In this document: piece by piece, positions 54,301 through 64,000 of the stretch
How positions within the stretch are numbered: the stretch's first letter is position 1
Layout: the number at the start of each line of letters is the position of its first letter
The notes under the pieces: model-generated
What the model saw: only the letters and a program-made list of their open reading frames with translations
Told to the model about the DNA's origin: nothing
Database searches by the model: none
NCBI GenBank assembly: GCA_018350325.1
Contig: JAEVLN010000008.1
Span: 3,429,794 to 3,493,793, forward strand
Length of the DNA: 64,000 nucleotides
DNA from: Globodera rostochiensis
Taxonomy: Eukaryota; Nematoda; Chromadorea; Rhabditida; Heteroderidae
Direction: 5' to 3'
Program-made: the position numbers and the translations under genes

Positions 54301-56632
54301 GCCCACCTAGGCCAATTGGGACTCATTTGTTAGCCCAGTATCTGCCATGACAAACCGAACGAATTGTCCAAAACAAATTCGATAGGCTGCTCAATGGACC
54401 ATTTCTCATCCGGTGACTTTTCTAAGAACAACGAATTGCCGGCCCGTTTTGTACGCATCGAACGCCCTGGGGGGAATAATGCTGGCCGCCCTCCTCCGTC
54501 AATAAAAGCGCCGCCGGTGTCCGTCGACGGGGCGACTTCAATTGGGAACAGCTCGGGCGGCCCGTCGGGAATTACCCGCACATTTTCGCCCGCGTGTTCG
54601 ATTTGGGTGAGCATGGCGTTGGCCTGCGCTTCCGTCAGCAGAATGTCATTTTGGAAGACGCCGTTGTCGGCGGGCTCAATCTGAGGGGAGAAAGGAGTAG
54701 AGAATGGACCCGGGGTTGTCTCGAGTCTCGGGGTCAAGTCTCGGTCTTGGTAGTGGGCCTTCAGCATGGCCTCCGGACAATCCGTCAGAGGACAATCCGT
54801 CAGTGCCCAATCCGTCAGAGGGACAATCCGTCAGAAAGTTTTACCAATCGATTCCTCTCGTCGAGCTGCTCTCGAATCCGCAAAATTTTGCGCCGGAACC
54901 CAAAATGAATAAAGTTGATAGCAAATTAAAAAAACAATAGGGGGCCCTTTTGGTTAAAATTTGTGAGAAATATTTTTTACCTCTAAAATTGTCTAAAAAT
55001 ATGTTATTTGATGCACTGATTACGAATTCGTCAACAAAAAATGAAAATTGATAATTTAAACCAGTTTTGACACGGGGTGAATTTTTGAAAATTAAAGAAA
55101 AATTTTTAAGTAACACTAAAGCCGGATAGAATAAATAACAGGGGAAAGCTTATATATGATGTTTTTTAACCCGCGCAAACATGTAGGCACAATTTTTCCT
55201 CAAAAAAAATGAGTTAAATTGTTTTTTAAAAAGAAAAATTTTCTGACGGATTGACTACTGACGGATTGTCCAAGCTTCTTCAGCATTACTAGGGGGGGGG
55301 GGGGTTATCGTTCTGTCTCGCTTACGTATTCTTCAAGTCCGGCCTGTTTGAGCAGCGCCTTCTTCACTTCGTACACGCGACGTTGTCGCACTTCGATTGC
55401 CAAGTCAATGCTTTCGATCGGTATGTCGGGGCTTAACACAAATACTCACATCAAATTGGGCAGCGGCACTTACAAAAGCGACTTTAACGTCACCGATTCC
55501 AACTCAGCTAAACTTGCTCTTTGGTTAAGATACTCCGGCTTCTGCTTTTTGCATAATCCGCCCGCGCAGCGATTCTTTTAAATTGCACAAAAAACAATTA
55601 AAATTAAATGAAAAATCGATGGATTTTTAACTCACCACCAAAATTTGTTTCGATTTTGCGTCCAACTTCTTAGCCTCGGGCAAAGCTTTGACGAGTTCGT
55701 CCGGCACGTCCTTCAGCAAAGGCTCCAAACGAAGCTGTCGTCGCGCGGGGATTGTGAAATGCAGTTTTGTTGGAAACTGGAAGGGAATAAGCGGGCAAAA
55801 CGTGCACTGTTTAAGGACCTCCTCCAAAAGTTTGTCTGTAAGACCAGGCAACGCGGGCAGGACGTCCTCGTCGATGATCCAGTCGGGATGGTTCCTCAAC
55901 CGCTCGGCATTCAAACCCTTCCCCATTAACCCGACGACTTACGCACTTGCATTTGTCATGAGTCGGGTGCTTTGAACAGAACCTGAGCAGTGGCAGAACC
56001 ATTTTTACAAAATCGTCCGTCATTAATGCCAACGATTACCGCATAACGCGTCGAAGCACGTGTGGCGGGATGTCCGAGTTGGGGTCGGGCGCGTAGAAGC
56101 GTAACGGCACGCCGTCGATTAGCTGCTCTCCAAACCCGTTTTTTGCCAACTTGTCCCCCACCGGCTTACCGCCCAGTTGCCCCCCAACCACTGCACCCAA
56201 CAAACTCCCGTGCTGCTGCTTCATGCCCTGCTCGTGGCCTCCTTTTTTAACCGTTCCATTTCCATCCGCCTCAGTGCCGCCATTCTTTTTATCTTCTGAA
56301 ATTGGACGGATCTTTCTCATGCTAAAAAGGGCCGCTTTTCCCCCGTTTAGCTAACCATTTTTATGGCCATGCCCAGCCCCCCGTCCATGGCCATGCCGTT
56401 CTTTTCGTCCATTCTTGGCTTCGCTTCCTCCTCCTCTGCCCCATGCGCTGACTAATTCTGCGAGCAGTTCACTGCCTCCGCCTGCCCCGTGCAACCTGTT
56501 CCTTCCATTTACTGCATTTCCTCCGTTGTCTTCTTTCAGCAGAAGTCCGAGCAGTCCCCCGCCGTTGGCTAATAATAATGGAGGCAGCAACATCAAACAT
56601 GCCGAAAGGAAAAGTAAGGCATTGGTTGCCAT
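51327..56632 (-). CDS. Astacin-family zinc metalloprotease, 3' end unresolved
   Basis: Twelve exons, 5' to 3': 56356-56632, 56040-56295, 55943-55982, 55636-55917, 55474-55574, 55326-55431, 54356-54680, 53596-53728, 52375-52511, 51987-52037, 51874-51913, 51327-51514. Phases agree throughout for about 645 residues. Exon 1 encodes a signal peptide ([20 protein letters not shown]) and a Gly/His-rich stretch. A long prodomain follows, with [12 protein letters not shown], the astacin propeptide motif. The catalytic domain has KTCIRFV, the zinc site [13 protein letters not shown] (HExxHxxGxxH), RPDRDDFI and the Met-turn SSLMHY, so the protease should be active. Astacins in nematodes act in moulting, hatching and digestion; which role applies is unknown. 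The last recognised exon ends YCTASG at a good donor, but no further exon was found. Exons 3 and 4 are separated by only 25 bases. Confidence 0.88.
52574..52870. mobile_element. 297-bp foldback element in an astacin intron
   Basis: Arms of about 35 bp (GGTAATCCTGTCTTTTACTG and inverse) enclose sequence with TTCGGATTCTACG, related to the insert at 7508-7735 and to about 3660-3800. No clear target duplication. Confidence 0.75.
53280..53500. other. GC-rich island in an astacin intron
   Basis: About 220 bp is strongly GC-rich (GCGAGCGCGCGGGGACCCGC; an 18-base C run at about 53420) in otherwise AT-rich DNA. Short open frames exist on both strands but match nothing known. It could be a captured foreign or gene fragment. 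Confidence 0.6.
53899..54254. mobile_element. Foldback element with GGGAACGAGTCGGGG word arms
   Basis: The inverted arms are arrays of AACTCGTTCCC/CCCCGACTCG words. Flanks CCTCTATT and GCTCTATT match 7 of 8. It lies in the astacin intron between exons 7 and 8. Confidence 0.72.
54768..55278. mobile_element. Foldback element with GGACAATCCGTCAG word arms
   Basis: The left arm has four GACAATCCGTCAG words and the right arm two inverted ones. TTCAGCAT flanks both sides (54760-54767 and 55279-55286), a perfect 8-bp duplication. The interior contains CGATTCCTCTCGTCGAGCT, shared with the foldback at 22937, and the interspersed repeat of 45060-45290. Confidence 0.8.
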
Positions 56633-57282
56633 CTGACAAAAGGAAGAAAAATAAATAATCTTATATTATGACGAGCACCGGCCCGGGGACGCATCGAATC
56701 CAACCCGGGATTTAAGGGGTTTTGGTGTAATCCGGATTAAATCGGGATAATATTGGCCAGCATTCTGTGTTAAATTGAATAAGATTTTTGTGTAATATGT
56801 ACAAATTGCAAAATATGGACGAAATATGGAGAAAATTTAATCTCATCAGATTATTGTGTAATATGTACAACTTTGTAGTTTCAAATATTAAATAAAAGAA
56901 AAGCAAATTGAAAGCATAAAATTGTAACCACCTGCTGACACTCTGTGCGCGCGTCACGACAACGTGCAGAGGGCAGGCCGCGCCCACATAAATAAATTTA
57001 TTGACAATATTTCAGAAATAGAATCGATCGATTATCCATTTATATTCGTGTGTATATTTTAAGAATAAAATTGGGCCAAGGCATTATGGACAAAAAAATG
57101 TTCAGTTTCGGCACTTTTTGTTGTTGTTGTTTAATTTAATAGTTTTGTTAAATTTAATCTACTATAAATTTGATTTTATTTTTGGCATTTTTGATTTGGT
57201 TGCTATCCAATTTTTATGAAAATTCATTTTAACAAAATTATCATCCGCGACTTGGTCTTACGATTTCTCAATAAAATATGTG
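56633..57282. repeat. Upstream part of repeat unit U2, including a copy of taspase intron 4
   Basis: 57076-57195 matches taspase intron 4 (about 46825-46950): ATGTTCAGTTTCGGCACTTT and TAATAGTTTTGTTAAATTTA. The part from about 56837 recurs at 62228 after the satellite. It also holds the astacin gene's promoter side near 56633. No gene of its own. Confidence 0.8.
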
Positions 57283-57995
57283 ACAGATATGGGGATGCTC
57301 AAGTGGAATTATGTAAATTTTTTTTGAAATTACAAAAAAAAGAAAAGAAGATAAACTGCAGTGAAACGCCCCACTCCATGATGTATTGGACGCCCCGGAA
57401 GCTCAATGGAAGAGAGCCGCCCACGGATTGGGTTCGGGTCCCGCCCCCGGGGTTACCATTTTGCTTAATTTTACACGAACCTAGGCCAATCCGTCAGAGG
57501 ACAATTTGTCAGAAAATTTGCCGTTTTAAAAAATGAATTAAATTTCCCGATTTTCGCCCGGCAAAAAGCCCGCCCGGTCCCTTTTGGGTTGCCCGGAAAA
57601 AGCCCGCCCGAGCCAAGCCGATTATCCGAGCCCTACGCGTGACCCGGCTAGCAGCCGTTGTACACCGCCAAGACGGGGTACGGACTGGACGCACTGAGTG
57701 CCGTTAGCGTGGAACGCGTTGGCACAATTCACTTAGGACCCCTATTTTTTCCGTGCACAGCTCCTCGTGACAAAGCGATCGGTATTTAATTTATGCCCTT
57801 TTGGAGTGGGGCGTTCATTGCAGTTCACCCAACAATTGTTCCGGTCCATTTCAATTCGTCATTCTGATCAGAGCGCTCACAGCCAACTCCCTGTTACCCT
57901 TCTTGGCCTCCAACACATCCCGGATCACCTCCTCGAGAATGTTGGGGAAAATCTTCCGCAGTTCGTTCAGTCCCGGCGCTGGCTTCGGTTTGATA
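57283..57995. repeat. Repeat unit U2 with tRNA-like head, sphingomyelinase and CUE fragments
   Basis: Nearly identical to U3 and to U1 without the U1 insert. The tRNA-like segment 57392-57453 can pair GCCCCGG with CCGGGGT as an acceptor stem and has a D-arm (GCTC/GAGC) and a T-arm-like GGGTTCGGGTCCC, but is only 62 bases long and lacks a normal anticodon arm. 57881-57992 is one CUE repeat, truncated into the satellite. Confidence 0.88.
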
Positions 57996-58004
57996 TTTTA
58001 AGAA

Positions 58005-61000
58005 TAAAGGTCTCTGTTTTAAAATTAGAAAACAGAATTCTGGTTTCCCTTTTAAAAATCAGAATCCAGATAACAGAATTCTGGTCGCCCTTTTAGAAAT
58101 CAGAAATCAAAAAACAGAATTCTGGTCGCCCTTTTAAAAATAGAATTCTGGTCACCCTTTTAAATCAGAATCCAGATAACAGAATTCTGACCGCCCTTTT
58201 AAAAATCAAAAATCAAAAAACAGATTCTGGTCGCCCTTTTAAAAATAGAATTCTGGTCACCCTTTTAAAAATCAGAAATCAAAAAACAGAATTCTGGTCG
58301 TTTTTTAAATCAGAAATCAAAAAACAGAATTCTGGTCGCCCTTTTAAAAATCAGAAATCAAAAAACAGAACTCTGGTCGCCCTTTTAAAAATAGATTCTG
58401 GTCACCCTTTTAAAAATCAGAATCCATATAACAGAATTCTGGTCGTTTTAATTCAGAAATGAAAAAACAGAATTCTGGTCGTTTTTTAAATCAGAAATCA
58501 AAAAACAGAATTCTGGTCGCCCTTTTAAAAATCAGAAATCAAAAAACAGAACTCTGGTCGCCCTTTTAAAAATAGATTCTGGTCACCCTTTTAAAAATCA
58601 GAATCCAGATAACAGAATTCTGGTCGTTTTTAAATCAGAAATCAAAAAACAGAATTCTGGTCGCCCTTTTAAAAAAAGAATTCTGGTCACCCTTTTAAAT
58701 CAGAATCCAGATAACAGAATTCTGGTCGTTTTTAAATCAGAAATCAAAAAACAGAATTCTGGTCGCCCTTTTAAAAATAGAATTCTGGTCACCCTTTTAA
58801 AAATCAGAAATCAAAAAACAGAACTCTGGTCGCCCTTTTAAAAATAGATTCTGGTCACCCTTTTAAAAATCAGAATCCAGATAACAGAATTCTGGTCGTT
58901 TTTAAATCAGAAATCAAAAAACAGAATTTCTGGTCGCCCTTTTAAAAATAGAATTCTGGTCACCCTTTTAAATCAGAATCCAGATAACAGAATTCTGACC
59001 GCCCTTTTAAAAATCAAAAATCAAAAAACAGATTCTGGTCGCCCTTTTAAAAATAGAATTCTGGTCACCCTTTTAAAAATCAGAAATCAAAAAACAGAAT
59101 TCTGGTCGCTCTTTTAAAAATAGAATTCTGGTCACCCTTTTAAATCAGAATCCAGATAACAGAATTCTGGTCGTTTTTTTAAATCAGAAATCAAAAAACA
59201 GAATTCTGGTCGCCCTTTTAAAAATAGAATTCTGGTCGTTTTTAAATCAGAAATCAAAAAACAGAATTCTGGTCGTTTTTAAATCAGAAATCAAAAAACA
59301 GAATTCTGGTCGCCCTTTTCAGAAACCAGATAACAGAATTCTGGTTGCCCTTTTAGAAATCAGAAATCAAGAAAACAGAATTCTGGCCTCCCTTTTAAAA
59401 TCAGAATCCAGATAACAGAATTCTGGTCGCCCTTTTAAAAATAGAATTCTGGTCACCCTTTTAAAAATCAGAATCCAGATAACAGAATTCTGGTCGTTTT
59501 TAATTCAGAAATCAAAAAACAGAATTCTGGTCGCCCTTTTAAAAATCAAAAATCAAAAAACAGATTCTGGTCGCCCTTTTAAAAATAGAATTCTGGTCAC
59601 CCTTTTAAAAATCAGAATCCAGATAACAGAATTCTGGTCGTTTTTAATTCAGAAATCAAAAAACAGAATTCTGGCCTCCCTTTTAAAATCAGAATCCAGA
59701 TAACAGAATTCTGGTCGTTTTTAATTCAGAAATCAAAAAACAGAATTCTGGTCGCCCTTTTAAAAATCAAAAATCAAAAAACAGAATTCTGGTCGCCCTT
59801 TTAAAAATAGAATTCTGGTCACCCTTTTAAAAATCAGAATCCAGATAACAGAATTCTGGTCGTTTTTAATTCAGAAATCAAAAAACAGATTTCTGGTCGC
59901 CCTTTTAGAAATCAGAAATCAAAAAACAGAAATCTGGTCGCCCTTTTAAAAATAGAATTCTGGTCACCCTTTTAAATCAGAATCCAGATAACAGAATTCT
60001 GACCGCCCTTTTAAAAATCAAAAAACAGATTCTGGTCGCCCTTTTAAAAATAGAATTCTGGTCACCCTTTTAAAAATCAGAAATCAAAAAACAGAATTCT
60101 GGTCGTTTTTTAAATCAGAAATCAAAAAACAGAATTCTGGTCGCCCTTTTAAAAATCAGAAATCAAAAAACAGAACTCTGGTCGCCCTTTTAAAAATAGA
60201 TTCTGGTCACCCTTTTAAAAATCAGAATCCATATAACAGAATTCTGGTCGTTTTAATTCAGAAATGAAAAAACAGAATTCTGGTCGTTTTTTAAATCAGA
60301 AATCAAAAAACAGAATTCTGGTCGCCCTTTTAAAAATCAGAAATCAAAAAACAGAACTCTGGTCGCCCTTTTAAAAATAGATTCTGGTCACCCTTTTAAA
60401 AATCAGAATCCAGATAACAGAATTCTGGTCGTTTTTAAATCAGAAATCAAAAAACAGAATTCTGGTCGCCCTTTTAAAAAAAGAATTCTGGTCACCCTTT
60501 TAAATCAGAATCCAGATAACAGAATTATGGTCGTTTTTTTAAATCAGAAATCAAAAAACAGAATTCTGGTCGCCCTTTTAAAAATAGAATTCTGGTCACC
60601 CTTTTAAAAATCAGAATCCAGATAACAGAATTCTGGTCGTTTTTAAATCAGAAATCAAAAAACAGAATTCTGGTCGCCCTTTTAAAAATCAAAAATCAAA
60701 AAACAGATTCTGGTCGCCCTTTTAAAAATAGAATCTGGTCACCCTTTTAAAAATCAGAATCCAGATAACAGAATTCTGGTCGTTTTTAATTCAGAAATCA
60801 AAAAACAGAATTCTGGCCTCCCTTTTAAAATCAGAATCCAGATAACAGAATTCTGGTCGTTTTTAATTCAGAAATCAAAAAACAGAATTCTGGCCTCCCT
60901 TTTAAAATCAGAATCCAGATAACAGAATTCTGGTCGCCAAAAATAGAATTCTGGTCACCCTTTTAAAAATCAGAATCCAGATAACAGAATTCTGGTCGTT

Positions 61001-62226
61001 TTTAAATCAGAAATCAAAAAACAGAATTCTGGTCGCCCTTTTAAAAATCAGAAATCAAAACCAGAATTCTGGTCGCCCTTTCAAAAAACAGAAATCAAAA
61101 AACAGAATTCTGGTCACCCTTTTAAAAATCAGAATCCAGATTACACAATTCTGGTCGTTTTTTTAAATCAGAAATCAAAAAACAGAATTCTGATCGCCCT
61201 TTTAAAAATCAGAAATCAAAAAACAGAATTCTGGTCGCCCTTTTAAAAATAGAATTCTGGTCGCCCTTTTAAAAATCAGAAACCAGATAACAGAATTCTG
61301 GTCGCCCTTTTAAAAATCAAAAAACAGAATTCTGGTCGCCCTTTTAAAAATAGAATTCTGGTCACCCTTTTAAAAATCAGAAATCTAAAAACAGAATTCT
61401 GGTCGCCCTTTTAAAAATCAGAAATCAAAACCAGAATTCTGGTCGCCCTTTTAAAAATCAGAAATCAAAAAACAGAATTCTGGTCGCCCTTTTAAAAAAA
61501 AGAATTCTGGTCCCCTTTTAAATCAAATCAATAACAGATTCTGGTCGTTTTTTAAAAAAAAAAACAGAATTCTGGTCCTTTTTAAATCAGAAATCTAAAA
61601 ACAGAATTCTGATCGCCCTTTTAAAAATCAAAAATCAAAACCAGAATTCTGGTCGCCCTTTTAAAAATAGAATCTGGTCACCCTTTTAAAAATCAGAATC
61701 CAGATAACAGAATTCTGGTCGTTTTTAATTCAGAAATCAAAAAACAGAATTCTGGCCTCCCTTTTAAAATCAGAATCCAGATAACAGAATTCTGGTCGCC
61801 AAAAATAGAATTCTGGTCACCCTTTTAAAAATCAGAATCCAGATAACAGAATTCTGGTCGTTTTTAATTCAGAAATCAAAAAACAGAATTCTGGTCGCCC
61901 TTTTAAAAATCAAAAATCAAAAAACAGAATTCTGGTCGCCCTTTTAAAAATAGAATTCTGGTCACCCTTTTAAAAATCAGAATCCAGATAACAGAATTCT
62001 GGTCGTTTTTAATTCAGAAATCAAAAAACAGATTTCTGGCCTCCCTTTTAAAATCAGAATCCAGATAACAGAATTCTGGTCGCCCTTTTAAAAATAGAAT
62101 TCTGGTCACCCTTTTAAAAATCAGAATCCAGGTTACACAATTCTGATCGTTTTTTTAAATCAGAAATCAAAACCAGAATTCTGGTCGCCCTTTTAAAAAT
62201 CAGAAATCAAAAAACAGAATTCTGAG
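58005..62226. repeat. 4.2-kb satellite rich in CAGAATTCTG palindromes
   Basis: Irregular units of roughly 28-50 bp share CAGAATTCTGGTC, then CGCCC or ACCC, TTTTAAAAATCAGAA and either ATCAAAAAA or TCCAGATAA. Both CAGAATTCTG and TTTTAAAA are palindromes, so the whole array is built of short dyads. Several longer blocks repeat exactly, for example 58195-58620 against 60000-60430, showing higher-order duplication. No open frame of note. Confidence 0.96.
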
Positions 62227-62227
62227 C

Positions 62228-63345
62228 GAATTTAATCTCATCAGATTATTGTGTAATATTTACAACTTTGTAGTTTCAAATATTAAATAAAAGAAAAGCA
62301 AATTGAAAGCATAAAATTGTAACCACCTGCTGACACTCTGTGCGCGCGTCACGACAAAGTGCAGAGTGGAAGCCGCGCCCACATAAATAAATTTATTGAC
62401 AATATTTCAGAAATGTATCGATTATCCATTTATATTCGTGTGTATATTTTAACAACAAAGTTGGTCAAAGAGGCATTATGGACAAAAAAAAGTTCAGTTT
62501 CGGCACTTTTTGTTGTTGTTGTTTAATTTAATAGTTTTGTTAAATTTAATCTACTATAAATTTGATTTTATTTTTGGCATTTTTGATTTGGTTTCTATCC
62601 AATTTTTATGAAAATTCATTTTAATAAAATTATCATCCGCGACTTGTCTTACGATTTCTCAATAAAATATGTGACAGATATGGGGATGCTCAAGTGGAAT
62701 TATGTAAATTTTTTTTGAAATTACAAAAAAGAAAAGAAAAAGATAAACTGCAGCGAACGCCCCACTCCATGATGTATTGGACGCCCCGGAAGCTCAATGG
62801 AAGAGAGCTGCCCACGGATTGGGTTCGGGTCCCGCCCCCGGGGTTACCATTTTGCTTATTTTTACACGAACCTAGGCCAATCCGTCAGAGGACAATTTGT
62901 CAGAAAATTTGCCGTTTTAAAAAATGAATTAAATTTCCCGATTTTCGCCCGGCAAAAAGCCCGCCCGGTCCCTTTTGGGTTGCCCGGAAAAAGCCCGCCC
63001 GAGCCAAGCCGATTATCCGAGCCCTACGCGTGACCCGGCTAGCAGCCGTTGTACACCGCCAAGACGGGGTACGGACTGGACGCACTGAGTGCCGTTAGCG
63101 TGGAATACGTTGGCACAATTCACTTAGGACCCCTATTTTTTCCGTGCACAGCTCCTCGTGACAAAGCGATCGGTATTTAATTTATGCCCTTTTGGAGTGG
63201 GGCGTTCATTGCAGTTCACCCAACAATTGTTCCGGTCCATTTCAATTCGTCATTCTGATCAGAGCGCTCACAGCCAACTCCCTGTTACCCTTCTTGGCCT
63301 CCAACACCTCCCGGATCACCTCCCTGCGAATGTTGGGGAAAATCT
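62228..63345. repeat. Repeat unit U3 (second copy of U2 with its upstream part)
   Basis: It repeats 56837-57960 in the same order: taspase intron 4 segment (about 62470-62590), tRNA-like segment 62783-62844, sphingomyelinase fragment 63052-63121 and CUE fragment 63270-63345. The CUE fragment ends differently from U2, so the satellite was inserted or grew between two tandem copies. Confidence 0.88.
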
Positions 63346-63490
63346 TCCGCAGCCTGGGATCCCTCGGCTCCAACCCTACTTAAAGTAAATGCTCTCCGAC
63401 GGTGCCTTCATTCCGGTTCCTCCGGTGGATTTTGCTCGGAATTCGGAATCCGATTTGGACTGTCCGGATTTTCGTTTTCGAATTCCGTCT

Positions 63491-63998
63491 AACCAATCTT
63501 CATTAACTTTATATCATTCGAAAGCACTAAATGATTAGAAGATATTTTCAGCAACACCGAGCCTTGTTCGATGCACAATTAAAAAGTTATAAATGAAAAA
63601 GTGTAAAAATCGGATGTTTTCCATTGTTTTCTGTAGGGTTGGACAAACCCGGGTTATCCGGGACCGGTATCCGGGTGTTTTTGAAAATTTTTGAGGTAAC
63701 CGGGTCGGGACCAACCCCAGCCAAATTACCCGGTATCCGGGCGGATATCCGGGTGTTTTTGGAAATTTTTGACCGGGTCTTGGACCAACCCCAGACAAAT
63801 TACCCTGTATCCGGGCGGATATCCGGGTGTTTTTGAGCTATCCGGTATCCGGGGGACCCGGATAATATCCGATTTTGTCCAACCCTAGTTTTCTGGTCAT
63901 AACTTTGTTCACTTTTATCCAATTTTTTTTCGATGCTTACAAATAGCTCTTCTTATTACGGTCTTTCGAATGATATAAAGTGTATGAAGATTGGTCAG
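63491..63998. mobile_element. Foldback-type element interrupted by a MITE
   Basis: CTAACCAATCTTCATTAACT with TATATCATTCGAAAG (63491-63527) is nearly inverted at about 63963-63998. The arms enclose the MITE at 63634-63887. The right edge meets the window end. Confidence 0.65.
63634..63887. mobile_element. 254-bp hAT-like MITE (TAGGGT family)
   Basis: The ends are TAGGGTTGGACAAA and its inverse; GTTTTCTG flanks both sides (63626-63633 and 63888-63895), a perfect 8-bp duplication. The inside is GGATATCCGGGTG words. Confidence 0.92.
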
Positions 63999-64000
63999 TC

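Noticed and set aside
57392..57453. Functional tRNA gene
   Set aside because: An acceptor stem and D-arm can form, but at 62 bases the anticodon arm and T-arm overlap; a near-identical copy lies at 62783 in a repeat.
57509..57694. Minus-strand frame repeated at 48670 and 62900
   Set aside because: It is antisense to a captured sphingomyelinase exon fragment within a repeat, not a conserved protein.

Overview
The window looks like nuclear DNA of a plant-parasitic cyst nematode, most probably Globodera or a close relative. The evidence is AT-rich DNA with many short GT-AG introns, secreted SPRY-domain (SPRYSEC-like) effector genes, the lineage-expanded family usually annotated as F-box-like in Globodera, ATGCCA (DOG-box type) promoter motifs and interstitial TTAGGC-type telomere-like repeats. 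There is no bacterial operon, CRISPR array, rRNA or intact tRNA. Species assignment is inference.

Layout. 1-15.4 kb is effector-rich accessory DNA: an ankyrin-repeat gene (1282-5699, 5' end not found), then a secreted SPRY gene (7243-8690). A segmental duplicate (about 11.63-15.3 kb) carries a 3-exon ankyrin fragment and a second SPRY gene broken by a transposon (13424-14879). 15.4-17.7 kb is nested repeats. 17753-20056 is a SANT-domain gene resembling the C-terminal half of M18BP1/KNL-2. 20610-22027 and 24226-27639 are two F-box-like family genes, the second interrupted by insertions. 28892-32289 is an intracellular coiled-coil plus SPRY gene. 33427-40143 (minus) is a complete 15-exon acid sphingomyelinase. 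41.4-43.05 kb is a satellite. 43372-44219 is an unrecognised, apparently frameshifted gene. 45384-48065 is a complete 6-exon taspase-1. 49021-49985 (minus) encodes six tandem CUE domains. 51327-56632 (minus) is a 12-exon astacin metalloprotease whose last exon was not found. 57-63.3 kb holds two partial copies of the taspase/CUE neighbourhood on either side of a 4.2 kb GAATTC-rich satellite.

Mobile DNA dominates. I could delimit about 17 short elements with hAT-like termini (YARNG), most with exact or near-exact 8-bp target duplications, two MULE-like elements with 9-10-bp duplications, and at least six foldback elements whose arms are arrays of a short word. No transposase gene is visible. 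Several insertions can be ordered in time because the paralogous segment keeps the empty site. Exon structures were worked out by hand from GT/AG positions and reading-frame phase; for acid sphingomyelinase, taspase, both SPRY genes with intact frames, F-box-like gene 1 and the SANT gene the phases close perfectly from start to stop.

The genes are not an operon. They mix housekeeping genes (sphingomyelinase, taspase, SANT protein, astacin) with rapidly evolving nematode families (SPRY, ankyrin, F-box-like) in transposon-rich DNA, as expected of effector-rich regions in cyst nematode genomes.
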